From Chitinophaga cymbidii (lineage in GTDB: Bacteria > Bacteroidota > Bacteroidia > Chitinophagales > Chitinophagaceae), in contig NZ_BKAU01000001.1 of NCBI RefSeq assembly GCF_007992715.1, positions 992,001-1,056,000 of the forward strand: 64,000 nucleotides of DNA. Reading direction: 5' to 3'. Shown one piece after another: positions 41,676-51,277 of this stretch (position 1 is the first letter of the stretch; each line of letters begins with the position of its first letter). The translations under genes and the position numbers were made by a program. Below the pieces are notes generated by a model. The model did not search any database and was not told the DNA's origin. It saw only the letters and a list, made by a program, of their open reading frames with translations.

Positions 41676-41909
41676 GTTTGTGGTATTGAGGTTACGTTTT
41701 GGGAATTTTCTACAATTACTGGGACATTAATAAAGTATAGGCTATAGCATTAACCTTGATTAATTCCGGTACGGGAAAACCTGTTTGATACCAAGATACT
41801 ATTTGCCGGGAAACTGGCAAATACCCATTTATGAGTATGCCCCTGGCGACGAAATCATCCCTAACCACCCCGGAACAAAAAAAATTGCTCGCTATCCAAA
41901 TTTTTACTT

Positions 41910-41998
41910 ACTTTGTAATTCAAAGTACTTTTACAACCACATCACCCTACAAGGTGATTTTTTAAAATTCATTCACTTTGTAATTCAAAGTACTTTTA
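41910..41998. promoter_or_regulatory. duplicated palindromic operator candidates upstream of creD
   Basis: ACTTTGTAATTCAAAGT followed by ACTTTTA-type bases occurs exactly twice, at 41910-41933 and 41975-41998 (24 identical bases each). Each contains the inverted pair ACTTTG/CAAAGT. A hairpin ATCACC/GGTGAT (41941-41958) lies between. The second copy ends 22 bases before the creD start. Confidence 0.6.
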
Positions 41999-42020
41999 AC
42001 AAACCACGAAACGAACTAAA

Positions 42021-43340
42021 ATGGAAACACAACAATCCACCAACACCCTCTCCGGCAACTCCCGAAAAATAATGATCAAAGGCATCATCACCGGCGCCCT
42101 CATCCTCCTGATGATGATCCCCACCCTCTTCATCGCCAACCTCGTAAGCGAAAGAGAAGCCCGGCAGAAGGAAGTGGCGAAGGAAGTCAGCGATAAATGG
42201 GCCGCCGCGCAGACATTAACCGGCCCGTTCCTTTACATTCCCTATAAAAAATACATCGCTGCGAAAGACGGCACCACAGAAGAGATCCGCAGCTATTTCT
42301 GGGTGCTGCCGGACAAGCTGCAGGTGGACGGGAAGGTCAGCCACGAGATCCGGCAACGCTCGATCTACAAAGTGCTGCTATACCGCGCCAACCTGCAGAA
42401 CAGGGGGAATTTCATCATACAATCTCCCAAAGAAATCGATCTGAATGCCATATTGTGGAACGAAGCAAGGATCTGCTACAGCCTGTCGGACTTCAAAGGA
42501 ATTGAAGAAAGACTGACCATCCAGCTGAACGGGAAGGAATATGAACTATCCCCCGGCCTGCCGAATGAGGACATCTGCAAAACCGGTTTGTCCGCCCCCA
42601 TTACGCTGCGCCCGGAAGATTCCGCCGGCGTCATGTCGTTTGCGATGGACGTAAAGCTGAAGGGCAGCGAGCAACTGCATTTCATCCCACTGGGCGGCAA
42701 CAGCAATTTCAGGCTTCAGTCCGGGTGGGGCAGCCCCTCCTTCGATGGCAACAATCTCCCGGCGGAAAGATCGGTAAGCCCTTCCGGCTTTACCGCCAGC
42801 TGGGCGTTCAACAAGGCTAATCTCCCTTTCGGCACGGTACTCGAGAATCTCGGCGCTGACCTGAAACCGCTGGCATTCGGGGTCACCATGCTGCAACCGG
42901 CTGACCAGTACGCGAAAACCGACCGCAGCGTTAAATATGCGATCCTGTTCATCGGCCTTACCTTCGCATCCTTCTTCATTGTGGAGCTTTTGCTGAACAA
43001 ACCCGTACACCCGGTGCAATACGCATTGATCGGTCTTGCGCTGGTCATCTTTTACTCCCTGCTGCTATCCATCAGCGAATTCATCCTGTTCGATCTTGCT
43101 TACCTGATCGCATCACTGGCGACTATTATCCTTATCACCTTATACGCCCGCAGCCATTTCAGAAGCTGGAAGCCGGCGGGAATATTCTGCGGTATACTCA
43201 CGGCATTATACGGGTTCATATTTGTCCTTATCCGCCTGGAAGACACGGCCCTGCTGGTGGGCAGCATCGGCCTGTTCCTCGTGCTGGCGCTGGCTATGTA
43301 CGCAAGCCGGAAGATCGACTGGTACGGGGCGGGTTCATGA
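42021..43340 (+). CDS. creD: CreD-like inner-membrane protein
   Basis: 439 aa. N-terminal membrane helix (about 19-40, IITGALILLMMIPTLFIANLV) then SEREARQKEVAKEVSDKWAAAQTLTGPFLYIPY, the family start; a periplasmic domain to about 300; then five or so C-terminal helices ending ALAMYASRKIDWYG. CreD is an envelope protein linked to beta-lactam or colicin tolerance in enterobacteria; its biochemical role is unknown. In Bacteroidota a small winged-helix regulator often precedes it, but none is present here; instead duplicated palindromes lie upstream. It is the first clearly GC-rich gene of the right side. Confidence 0.85.
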   Translation: METQQSTNTLSGNSRKIMIKGIITGALILLMMIPTLFIANLVSEREARQKEVAKEVSDKWAAAQTLTGPFLYIPYKKYIAAKDGTTEEIRSYFWVLPDKLQVDGKVSHEIRQRSIYKVLLYRANLQNRGNFIIQSPKEIDLNAILWNEARICYSLSDFKGIEERLTIQLNGKEYELSPGLPNEDICKTGLSAPITLRPEDSAGVMSFAMDVKLKGSEQLHFIPLGGNSNFRLQSGWGSPSFDGNNLPAERSVSPSGFTASWAFNKANLPFGTVLENLGADLKPLAFGVTMLQPADQYAKTDRSVKYAILFIGLTFASFFIVELLLNKPVHPVQYALIGLALVIFYSLLLSISEFILFDLAYLIASLATIILITLYARSHFRSWKPAGIFCGILTALYGFIFVLIRLEDTALLVGSIGLFLVLALAMYASRKIDWYGAGS

Positions 43341-43363
43341 TCTTTTAGTGTTAAATGGAAAAT

Positions 43364-43454
43364 GAGGTTGCCCTGAAAAGTAATTTTTACCCGGATGTAA
43401 TAGACCTGCGCCATTCTAAAACCGGTTAAATTACTTTGGGCAGCCTCTTTTTTT
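43364..43454. terminator. long imperfect hairpin between convergent genes
   Basis: GAGGTTGCCC pairs with GGGCAGCCTC and the next AAAAGTAATTT with AAATTAC-TTT, followed by a run of T on the plus strand. It serves the end of creD and possibly the yiaA-like gene. Confidence 0.6.
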
Positions 43455-43462
43455 GTCTGATT

Positions 43463-43879
43463 TTATGCCTGGTCCGAAGCCTTCCCCGCTCTCGCATCCC
43501 GCGTATTCTTCTGTACGGCTATCGCGGAAAACAGGCTAAGGATGAACGACATCGCATAAAATCCCTTTTCACTTCTCATCAGCGTGGCGTTCCATAAACC
43601 TATCGTGAGCAATAAAACAGATAATAACGTGGCGAACCACGAAAGGCCGTAGTAAAGGTTCGTAACAGGTATGCCTTCCATCTGGTCGCGGACAGCTTTC
43701 TGCACGGATATAGCGGAAAAGAGGCCGAACATCAGTACCGTGAAATAATATCCTTTTTCATTCAACTCCATTTCAGCATTCCACAATCCGATATTAAATG
43801 CAATGACACCGGTAAAAAGCGCTGCCCAGGAAGCGGCAACGAAAGCGGCAGAGGGTTGTTGAACAGTTTTTTGTTCCAT
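43463..43879 (-). CDS. YiaA/YiaB-family inner-membrane protein
   Basis: 138 aa with an internal duplication: each half has two helices and a shared pattern ([36 protein letters not shown] and [36 protein letters not shown]). This is the YiaAB two-helix domain repeated twice. The function is unknown in all bacteria; it is not clearly linked to its neighbours. Confidence 0.85.
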   Translation of the reverse strand: MEQKTVQQPSAAFVAASWAALFTGVIAFNIGLWNAEMELNEKGYYFTVLMFGLFSAISVQKAVRDQMEGIPVTNLYYGLSWFATLLSVLLLTIGLWNATLMRSEKGFYAMSFILSLFSAIAVQKNTRDARAGKASDQA

Positions 43880-43960
43880 AAAGCAATTTTTTATGAAACA
43901 AAACTATAGGTGGATGTTGACAGATCTTTTGACAAGGATCAAAATCCGTCATACTAAATG

Positions 43961-44524
43961 TTAAAGCCTGCCGCGGATACGGCTGAGGGTTTCTTGTGAA
44001 ATGCCGAGGTAAGAAGCCACATAACCCAATGGCACTCTTTCAACTACGTGCGGTGCCCTCTGCAACAGGTGCTCATAACGTTCGGTAGCGGTCCTGAACT
44101 GCGAATTCACGAAACGTTCCTCCAGCCGGATGTAATACTTTTCATACGCAATACGCACCAGCCTTTCTACCTCGTTATATTCCTCAAACAAGCCGCCGAG
44201 CGTTTCCTTGGAGATCGCCCATAACACACAACCTTCCATCAGCTGAATGTTCTCCACCGCGGGCTGCTGCGTAATGAAGCTGTGAAAGGAGGTTACAAAA
44301 TCATTCTCGAACCCCAGCCAGTGCGTGATCTCCTTCCCGTCCAGGTTATAAAAGCCACGCAGGCAACCTGTTTCCAGGAAATACAGCTGCCGGCAAACGC
44401 TTCCTTCTGTGATCAGCAATTCGTTCTTCGGTAAAACGACTTTCGTAAAATAACGTTCCAGGTTATGTTGTAACGCTTCGCTGAGCTGATGAAAATGTTT
44501 AAGATGCTGTATAAGCTGCTCCAT
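43961..44524 (-). CDS. Crp/Fnr-family transcriptional regulator
   Basis: 187 aa from the ATG at 44524; an ATG at 44560 would add 12 residues and overlap the upstream gene. The N-terminal cyclic-nucleotide-binding-type barrel includes LPKNELLITEGSVCRQLYFLETGCLRGFY. The C-terminal helix-turn-helix is VPLGYVASYLGISQETLSRIRGRL. No heme or Fe-S cysteine cluster is seen. Such proteins in Bacteroidota usually control small nearby sets of genes; the target is not evident. Confidence 0.85.
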   Translation of the reverse strand: MEQLIQHLKHFHQLSEALQHNLERYFTKVVLPKNELLITEGSVCRQLYFLETGCLRGFYNLDGKEITHWLGFENDFVTSFHSFITQQPAVENIQLMEGCVLWAISKETLGGLFEEYNEVERLVRIAYEKYYIRLEERFVNSQFRTATERYEHLLQRAPHVVERVPLGYVASYLGISQETLSRIRGRL

Positions 44525-44556
44525 TGATAGATCTTTAATTCGATAAAAATACCTGA

Positions 44557-45426
44557 TCATTTCCCTTTCAGGAAAGTCCGCCGGTACTTCATGGGATTCA
44601 TATGATAATGATGCAGGAATTGCCTGTTGAAATTGGAAATGTTGTTATAGCCGCATTCGTAACATACTTCGGTGACGGACAGTTCATTTTCAATCAGCAA
44701 CCTCGCGGCTTTCTGCAAACGCAGCTCCTGCACGAAACCGGAAAACGTTTTCCGGGTGCGGAGGGAAAAGAAACGGGAAAATGCATTTTCATTCATTTCC
44801 GCGATGGCGGCGGCTTCCGATAGCCGGATGTCGTGCTCGAAATTAGCCATGATCCAGTCGAACACATCGCCCAGCCGCCGGGATTCCTTCTCGTTGTACC
44901 CCACCAGCGGCGATTTCGTGATGGCCGTAACGCTGCCGGATTCCGCGATCTCCAGCAGGATGTCCACCAGGCAAAGCCATCGCTTCAACCCTGCCAGGCC
45001 GGACATTTCATGCAGCCTGTCGCAAACCTTGCGGTGGGTTTTACCGTTGATGTCCAGTCCGCATAAAGAACGTTCAAAAAGTTTTCGTAACCGGGCGGCT
45101 TCCGGCAGCTCCAGGAAATCCTTGCCCAGGGAGGCTTCCGTAAAGTGTACAACGATGGACTTCGCGCGGAGCACCGACCCGGCTTCATAATACCGGTCGT
45201 CATTCCGGTAATGATGCGGCAGGTTCGGCCCCAGGAAAGCCAGGTTCCCCGGCCCGAAATCCGACAGATGATCACCGATGAACCGCTTGCCGGTGCTTTC
45301 CGTTACCAGCACGATCTCGTACTCCGGGTGATAATGCCAGGGCGTCGGGTAATAACTGTAATCAAAATTCCTGACGACGAAAGAGTGGCCCGGCTCTTTC
45401 GGCAGATGTTCCAGCGCGGGTTTCAT
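44557..45426 (-). CDS. AraC-family regulator with cupin sensor domain
   Basis: 289 aa from the ATG at 45426; the frame is open to an ATG at 45549, but the extra 41 residues do not look coding. The N-terminal cupin includes WHYHPEYEIVLV and GPNLPHHYRND with metal or sugar-binding-type histidines. The C-terminal double HTH includes IRLSEAAAIAEMNENAFSRFF and LSVTEVCYECGYNNISNFNRQF. It is divergent from a PhyH dioxygenase gene 121 bases away, the usual arrangement for a local activator. Confidence 0.85.
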   Translation of the reverse strand: MKPALEHLPKEPGHSFVVRNFDYSYYPTPWHYHPEYEIVLVTESTGKRFIGDHLSDFGPGNLAFLGPNLPHHYRNDDRYYEAGSVLRAKSIVVHFTEASLGKDFLELPEAARLRKLFERSLCGLDINGKTHRKVCDRLHEMSGLAGLKRWLCLVDILLEIAESGSVTAITKSPLVGYNEKESRRLGDVFDWIMANFEHDIRLSEAAAIAEMNENAFSRFFSLRTRKTFSGFVQELRLQKAARLLIENELSVTEVCYECGYNNISNFNRQFLHHYHMNPMKYRRTFLKGK

Positions 45427-45547
45427 GGCATGAACGATTGTATTATGCGGATAAATTAATGCATATTGATCATATTTTGCAATAAAAGTACAGGTTTGGG
45501 GAGGTAAAATGGTGGTTTTTCGGAGGATGGGGATGTAGATTTGATAC

Positions 45548-46375
45548 ATGACACCTTTTCAATTATCCAGCGGACAGATCAGCGATTATAACCGTGACGG
45601 CTATATTATCGTAAAGAATTTCCTCACGGCGCCGGAAACCGGCAAGCTGCAGGACATTGCATTTGCGGACGGGCTCATGCGCCGGCATGCGTTCGACCTG
45701 AACGATCAGACCGGCAAAAAAACAAAGCTGACGCTTTGGTATACGCCGGGGAATGATGCATACGGACTCCTCACCAAAAGCCGGCGGATGGTGGAAACGG
45801 CGGACACGCTCATGGAAGGGAACAGCCAGGTCTGCCATTTTCACAGCAAGCTGATGCAGAAAGAGCCGCGTGTTGGCGGCGCCTGGGAATGGCACCAGGA
45901 TTACGGCTATTGGTATAAAAATGAATTTCTCTTCCCTGACCAGATGCTGTCTATCATGGTAGCCATCACCGATGCCAACAAAGAGAACGGATGCCTGCAG
46001 GTGATCAGGGGAACACATAAAATGGGACGCATTGAACACGGCTTTTCGGGAGAGCAGGTGGGGGCTTCGCAGCATTATGTGGACCTTGCGCTGAAAACCA
46101 TGCCGCTGGTATACGTGGAGCTGAACGCCGGCGACGCGCTGTTCTTCCATCCCAACCTGCTGCACCGCTCGGAAGCCAACCTATCTGATAATCCCCGCTG
46201 GTCGTTGATATCCGTGTACAACAGGGCCGGCAACGTGCCTTATAACGAACCTTCGAAATCCAGTACGGTCCCTGTACAAATGGTGCCTGATGAAGCGTTG
46301 CTGGAATGGGAAGCGGAAGAGATCAGTGAAAAAGCGGGATTTCTGGAGAAGGATAAAGATGAAGCATTGAAATAA
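45548..46375 (+). CDS. PhyH-family Fe(II)/2-oxoglutarate dioxygenase
   Basis: 275 aa. N-terminal ISDYNRDGYIIVKNFL; iron ligands in WHQDYGYW (HxD) and HPNLLHRSEANLS (distal His), with an Arg after it (NPRWSLIS) for 2-oxoglutarate. ENGCLQVIRGTHKMG is typical of the family. It hydroxylates an unknown organic substrate in the cytoplasm. It is divergent from the cupin-AraC gene that probably controls it, and ends at a clear terminator. Confidence 0.85.
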   Translation: MTPFQLSSGQISDYNRDGYIIVKNFLTAPETGKLQDIAFADGLMRRHAFDLNDQTGKKTKLTLWYTPGNDAYGLLTKSRRMVETADTLMEGNSQVCHFHSKLMQKEPRVGGAWEWHQDYGYWYKNEFLFPDQMLSIMVAITDANKENGCLQVIRGTHKMGRIEHGFSGEQVGASQHYVDLALKTMPLVYVELNAGDALFFHPNLLHRSEANLSDNPRWSLISVYNRAGNVPYNEPSKSSTVPVQMVPDEALLEWEAEEISEKAGFLEKDKDEALK

Positions 46376-46381
46376 AAAAAA

Positions 46382-46410
46382 GGCGGTAAGAATACCGCCC
46401 TCAATATTTT
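46382..46410. terminator. terminator after the PhyH gene
   Basis: GGCGGTA/TACCGCC stem with AGAA loop (46382-46399), preceded by a run of A and followed by CTCAATATTTTT, so it could work in both directions. No gene is seen in 46411-46580. Confidence 0.75.
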
Positions 46411-46580
46411 TAACCATATCCTATGAAAAACCTTTGCAAAGATCGGAACTGGATCTTTGCCTGTCAACCGGAAATTGGTATATGGCATAATTTGGCTTGT
46501 AAACGCGCGGAAAATGACCCTGTTAACTACGATTTAACAAAAACCGGCACTCTTTTACGTGCGGGATTCCCCCTAAATGA

Positions 46581-48779
46581 TCAATTCACGACAATTTCGC
46601 TGATAAAGGCCCATCCGGGTTTTCCTTTCGCGTCGTGCCACCTGGGCAGCGAGCGGAGGGGCTGCACCACGAGCTTGATGCATTGCACTTCCGCGGGCGC
46701 GAAGTGCACGCGGTCCTGAATCAGCCGTGAAGGCTCATCTTTCGCGGGCGTGGCATGCGTTACTTTTCCGAACGGCTTCAGCTGGTCTTTATCCATGCCG
46801 CCCCAGACTTCTATTTTCATGGGCGGGAATATGTGGCCGCGGAGGTTCTGCATCATGCTGAGCAGTACGCTTTGCACGGTGACAGGTTGATTGAAGAGCA
46901 GGTAATAGGCGGCCTCGTTTTTCTGATAACCGAACCATTCGCCATTGGCGTAGTTGGCGAAGTCGCCGAGCTGGCCGTCTGTTAGCAGGGCTGTGCTGGT
47001 GGGCGCGTATTTCGGGTCAGGACTGGAAGCCAGTATGATCGAATCGGGCGTCACGCCGCGGCGGATGAACGAAGACCGTACCGTCTTGCTGCCATACCAC
47101 CCGGGTTTGAACGCTTTCGCGATAACGGTCACATTGCTGTCGATCGTGAGCGGAGCGGAATATACAGGGCTGCTGATGCTGTCCGGCTGCGATCCGTCCA
47201 GCGTATAGCGGATCTCCACGCCACCGAAAGGATGTTTCATTTCCAGCGCGATGCTTTTGTCAAAAACGCCGGCGGGTGTTTTGATCACCGGCGGGCTCAG
47301 CGCAATGATCTCTCCTTTATCGCCCGTAAAACCTGATTCGATATACACCTTCGCGAATTTCTTTTGCAGCGATTGCAGTTGGCTGCTGTCGATCTTCGTA
47401 TCCCAGACGTATAATGATGAAATGGACAATGCGGGCAACAGCTTCTCGAGGGCGGCAGACGTAATGCCGGTGCCGGATAGCGCCAGCTCCTGCAAATGCG
47501 GCAGCCCGCCCAGGTGTTCCAGTCCTTTGGATGTAACGCTGGTGTAGTTGAGATTCAGCTTGCGCAGGTTTTCCAGCTGGCGGACGATCTTCAGGTCTTC
47601 ATCCTTCACGGGAAGCCGGGCGAGGTTCAGCTCAACGATCTGCTTTTTTAACGGGAGGATCTCTTCGAGCGCTTTGGCGTTGTATACGTTCTTTCCGTAG
47701 AGGTTCACGGAAAGCGCGGGTGAATTTTTTCCCAGCGGCACAATGCCCCGGTAGTTATTGTTGAGCGAAGCGATCTTCTCTTCATCCGCCGCTTCAAAAT
47801 CATAGGAAGGCATGGACTGCTCACCGGCGGGCGACAGGAAGGCGCTGGCCAGTACGCGGAACGAATCTTTTTCCGGCAGGCTGAACAGCTTCGCGTCCGT
47901 ACCGGCGCCAGACCTGATCCAGGCGTAGAGCAATGCCGCTTCCGTTTCGGTCAGTTGCGGCTTGTTGGCGGGAGGCATTCTTTTTTTGTCTTCCAGCGGA
48001 AGATGAATACGTTTGATCAGCAGGCTGGCTTCGGGCTGACCGGGCAGGAACAAGGCGCCCGATTTGCCACCATCCAGCATACCTTCCACATCTTTCAGCG
48101 ACAGGCGGCCTTTCAGGCTTGATCCGCCGTGGCAGCTCACGCATTTTCTTTTCAGGATGGGCTGGATGATATCCGCGAATATTACCGCTTCTTCGGGGGC
48201 TGCCAGCTTTTCTTCGCCGCGGATGGGCGCCAGTACAAAGTTTTCACCGTGTGTAAGGTCCGCGCCCCAGTGCCCGGTTACAATAATGGTGATGGTGGCG
48301 ATGATGGTAAAGGGCCGTACCCACATTGCTTTCTTTAGCAGCAGGTCGTAGCAGGAATAGAACAGGAAACCGAAAACGGCTACCAGCACGCCGCCCCATT
48401 TGTGCCATACCAGCGTTTCCCCGGCCTTATCGCCTTCCAGCGACAGCAGCATTCCCATGACGGCGGCCACCACAGCGGATAGCGCGGCTACCAGCCGCAG
48501 CAGGTCCAGCCACTCGTTTTTCTTATCAGCGCCGGTATCCTCGCCAGCATCTGCATCTGCACCCGCGCCCGCACCGGTATCGCTACCAGCAGGAATCCAC
48601 ACCGTAAAAAACGATATCAGCAGCAATACGATCGGGAAGTGCAGGAACATGGGATGCATCCTGCCCGCAACTGCCAGCCACGAAGGTATCTCAATGAAAC
48701 GTTCAAATGCTACCAGGAAAAGAAGGAAGATGATGCCGCCGAACAATATGCCGTTGCCGATTTTTTTAACCTTTTGCAT
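46581..48779 (-). CDS. DUF2231 membrane / PSCyt1 cytochrome / LRR protein
   Basis: 732 aa. Membrane part first: a leading helix then MHPMFLHFPIVLLLISF (DUF2231) and three more helices to about 190. Next a Planctomycete-type cytochrome domain with CVSCHG heme site and PPANKPQLTETEAALLYAWI. Then leucine-rich-repeat-like stretches (LRKLNLNYTSVTSKGLEHLGGLPHLQELALSGTGIT). The C-terminus has a chitobiase-type FGGVEIRYTLDGSQPDS module and a F5/8-like domain. The protein probably delivers electrons in the periplasm for a sugar-modifying system. It is the fourth gene of a compact operon. Confidence 0.8.
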   Translation of the reverse strand: MQKVKKIGNGILFGGIIFLLFLVAFERFIEIPSWLAVAGRMHPMFLHFPIVLLLISFFTVWIPAGSDTGAGAGADADAGEDTGADKKNEWLDLLRLVAALSAVVAAVMGMLLSLEGDKAGETLVWHKWGGVLVAVFGFLFYSCYDLLLKKAMWVRPFTIIATITIIVTGHWGADLTHGENFVLAPIRGEEKLAAPEEAVIFADIIQPILKRKCVSCHGGSSLKGRLSLKDVEGMLDGGKSGALFLPGQPEASLLIKRIHLPLEDKKRMPPANKPQLTETEAALLYAWIRSGAGTDAKLFSLPEKDSFRVLASAFLSPAGEQSMPSYDFEAADEEKIASLNNNYRGIVPLGKNSPALSVNLYGKNVYNAKALEEILPLKKQIVELNLARLPVKDEDLKIVRQLENLRKLNLNYTSVTSKGLEHLGGLPHLQELALSGTGITSAALEKLLPALSISSLYVWDTKIDSSQLQSLQKKFAKVYIESGFTGDKGEIIALSPPVIKTPAGVFDKSIALEMKHPFGGVEIRYTLDGSQPDSISSPVYSAPLTIDSNVTVIAKAFKPGWYGSKTVRSSFIRRGVTPDSIILASSPDPKYAPTSTALLTDGQLGDFANYANGEWFGYQKNEAAYYLLFNQPVTVQSVLLSMMQNLRGHIFPPMKIEVWGGMDKDQLKPFGKVTHATPAKDEPSRLIQDRVHFAPAEVQCIKLVVQPLRSLPRWHDAKGKPGWAFISEIVVN

Positions 48780-48785
48780 GAAGCG

Positions 48786-49817
48786 CTATACTCTTGTGAA
48801 CTTATAAGGATATACTTTGCCGGAGGCCCATTGCGCCACGTACAGGTTGTCTTCATCGTCTACACATACGTCGTGCGGATTGGCGAATATTTTGTCTGCC
48901 TGGCTCATGGGCTGCAACTGGCCGTTCTGGTAAACAGGCTCGGAGCCGCCGATGTTGGACACTACTTTGTTCTGCTTGTCCAGTATCGTTACAAAACCCG
49001 AATCGGCCACATTCAGGCCGGGAGACCGCAACACGGCGGCATAGAGATAATCACCTTTGATAACGGGACGGCAAACGCAGGCGCCGGGCAGGGCAATGAC
49101 TTCCAGCAGCTTTCCATCCAGCGAAAAGCGCTTGAAGCAATGGCGGGTGCGGTCGGTCACCAGCAAGGTGGGCGTTCCCTGTCTTTTATCGATCGTGATG
49201 CCATGCGCATTATCGAGATGGGCGGTTGTTTCGCCTTTGCCGCCAAACCAGCTTTTGATCTTTCCCCGCTCGTCATAGTGAATGATATACTGCGCGCCAT
49301 ATCCATCGGCTACATAGAACTCGCCGTTATCGAGGATAACGGTTTCCGTGGGCACGAATGCTTCGCGGTTCTTGTATACGCCGGTGGCTTCCGGGTAATC
49401 GATGGTGAGCAATACTTTTCCGTTCAGATCGGTTTTGTACACCTGGTGCCGGTTGGTGTCTGTAATGAACAGGTATTCCTCTCCTCCGGCGGCATGCAGG
49501 CTCAGGCCGTGCGCGCCGGGAAATTCATGCCCCCAGGATTGCTGCAGCTTGCCTGATTTGTCGTAGATGAGGATGTTGTTTCTGGTTTCATTGGTCAGGA
49601 GGATGATCCGCCCTTTGCTGTCCTGCACCATTTCATGGCAGTCATTCACAGGATGCTGGGAAGGATTCAGCGCGCCCCATTTTGCATTCATTGTATAGCG
49701 CATGTTGTTATGCCCGTATACAGGATCGTTCTGATGAGCGAACAGGTCTTTCATAATTCCAAAAGATGCGGCTGCGAGCCCGGTTTGTTTCAGGAAGTGT
49801 CTTCTTTTCATGCGCAT
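48786..49817 (-). CDS. NHL-repeat (six-bladed propeller) protein with Tat signal
   Basis: 343 aa. The N-terminus MRMKRRHFLKQTGLAAASFG carries a twin-arginine-type signal. The body has repeated blades: HEMVQDSKGRIILLTN, GAHGLSLHAAGGEEYLFITDTNRHQVYK, FYVADGYGAQYIIHY, HGITIDKRQGTPTLLVTDRTRH, NPHDVCVDDEDNLYVAQW. It is a periplasmic beta-propeller of unknown substrate. It sits one base after the DUF1501 gene, in the same operon. Confidence 0.8.
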   Translation of the reverse strand: MRMKRRHFLKQTGLAAASFGIMKDLFAHQNDPVYGHNNMRYTMNAKWGALNPSQHPVNDCHEMVQDSKGRIILLTNETRNNILIYDKSGKLQQSWGHEFPGAHGLSLHAAGGEEYLFITDTNRHQVYKTDLNGKVLLTIDYPEATGVYKNREAFVPTETVILDNGEFYVADGYGAQYIIHYDERGKIKSWFGGKGETTAHLDNAHGITIDKRQGTPTLLVTDRTRHCFKRFSLDGKLLEVIALPGACVCRPVIKGDYLYAAVLRSPGLNVADSGFVTILDKQNKVVSNIGGSEPVYQNGQLQPMSQADKIFANPHDVCVDDEDNLYVAQWASGKVYPYKFTRV

Positions 49818-49818
49818 A

Positions 49819-51273
49819 TCAGGTTAGGATATCTCTTACCACGTGCCCTGCTACGTCGGTCAGCCGGTAGCGGCGGCCCTGGAAGCGGTAGGTCAGGCGT
49901 TCATGATCAAAACCAAGCTGGTTTAATATCGTAGCGTGGAAATCATTTACATGTACAGGATTTTTAACGATGTTGTACCCGAACTCGTCCGTTTCTCCGT
50001 ACACCATACCGGGCTTGATGCCGCCGCCGGCCATCCAGATGGTGAAACAGCGGGGATGATGATCACGGCCATAATTATCTTCAGCGAATTTTCCCTGGCA
50101 GTAGTTGGTGCGGCCAAATTCGCCGCCCCATATCACGAGGGTTTCATCCAGCAGCCCGCGTTGCTTCAGATCGGTGATCAGCGCGGCGGAAGGCTGGTCC
50201 ACATCCTTTGCCTGGCCTCTCATTTCATTCGGCAGGTTGCCGTGCTGGTCCCATCCCTGGTGATATAATTGAATGAAGCGAACGCCGTTCTCGGAGAGCT
50301 TGCGCGCCAGCAGGCAGTTGGCCGCGAAGGTGCCGGGCACCAGGCATTCCGATCCGTATAACTTTACGATATCATCGCTTTCATTGGAAACGTCCATGAT
50401 CTCGGGAACGGCGGTCTGCATGCGGTACGCCATTTCATATTGCTGGATCTTCGCGGCGATCTCGGGATCACCGAAATGCTTCAGCTGTATATCGTTCAGC
50501 TCCGCTACCTTGTCCAGCATCTTGCGGCGTGCGGCCCTGTCCATTCCCGCGGGGTCCTGCAGGTACAGGATGGGATTCTCGCCGCTGCTGAACTGCACGC
50601 CCTGGTGAATGGAATCAAGAAAACCGTTCGACCATAGTTTGGAATATACGCCCTGCCCGTTGCCTTTGCCGCGTGACAACAGCACGCAAAAAGCGGGGAG
50701 GTTCTTGTTTTCCGTTCCCAGCCCGTAGCTCACCCAGGAGCCCATGCTCGGGCGGTTGCCCTGCTGTGCGCCGGTCTGGAAGAACGTGAGCGCGGGGTCG
50801 TGGTTGATCGCTTCGGTGTGCATGGAGCGGATGATGCAGAGGTCATCCACTATTTTGGACATATGCGGGAATATCTCGCTGACCCATGTGCCGGACTCGC
50901 CATGCTGGTTGAATTTGTAATAGGAACCGACGAGCGGAAATGATTTCTGCCCGGAGGTCATGCCGGTGAGGCGCTGGCCGTTGCGGATAGATTCCGGGAG
51001 GTCCTGCCCCATCATTTTATTGAGTACAGGCTTATAGTCGAATGTTTCCAGCTGCGAGGGGGCGCCGTTCTGGAAAAGATAGATCACCCGTTTGGCCTTC
51101 GGCGCGAAGTGCGGGATGCCGGGCATAAAACCGGCTTCTTCTTCCGCCGCGCCGCTGAAAAGATCAGGCACGAGCAAAGAGCCCAATGCAACGCTTCCCA
51201 GGCCGATGCTTAACCTTGAGAGGAACTTCCGGCGGCTGATGTTGAGCCCGTGCTGTAGCAGTTCGTTTTCCAT
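49819..51273 (-). CDS. DUF1501-family protein with Tat signal
   Basis: 484 aa. Signal NISRRKFLSRLSIGLGSVALGSLLVPDLFSG. The body has the usual DUF1501 phrases: AKRVIYLFQNGAPSQLETFDYKP, HMSKIVDDLCIIRSMHTEAINHDPA, GSWVSYGLGTENKNLPAF, GVRFIQLYHQGWDQHGNLP, WGGEFGRTNYCQG, YGRDHHPRCFTIWMAGGGIKPG. The family resembles sulfatase/phosphatase-fold proteins and is nearly always paired with PSD1 cytochromes. Function is not established. It lies four bases after the PSD1 gene. Confidence 0.9.
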   Translation of the reverse strand: MENELLQHGLNISRRKFLSRLSIGLGSVALGSLLVPDLFSGAAEEEAGFMPGIPHFAPKAKRVIYLFQNGAPSQLETFDYKPVLNKMMGQDLPESIRNGQRLTGMTSGQKSFPLVGSYYKFNQHGESGTWVSEIFPHMSKIVDDLCIIRSMHTEAINHDPALTFFQTGAQQGNRPSMGSWVSYGLGTENKNLPAFCVLLSRGKGNGQGVYSKLWSNGFLDSIHQGVQFSSGENPILYLQDPAGMDRAARRKMLDKVAELNDIQLKHFGDPEIAAKIQQYEMAYRMQTAVPEIMDVSNESDDIVKLYGSECLVPGTFAANCLLARKLSENGVRFIQLYHQGWDQHGNLPNEMRGQAKDVDQPSAALITDLKQRGLLDETLVIWGGEFGRTNYCQGKFAEDNYGRDHHPRCFTIWMAGGGIKPGMVYGETDEFGYNIVKNPVHVNDFHATILNQLGFDHERLTYRFQGRRYRLTDVAGHVVRDILT

Positions 51274-51277
51274 GAGC

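Noticed and set aside
45427..45549. AraC start at 45549, overlapping the start codon of the divergent PhyH gene
   Set aside because: The extra 41 residues do not look like the family; the ATG at 45426 fits the cupin-AraC start and leaves a normal promoter gap.
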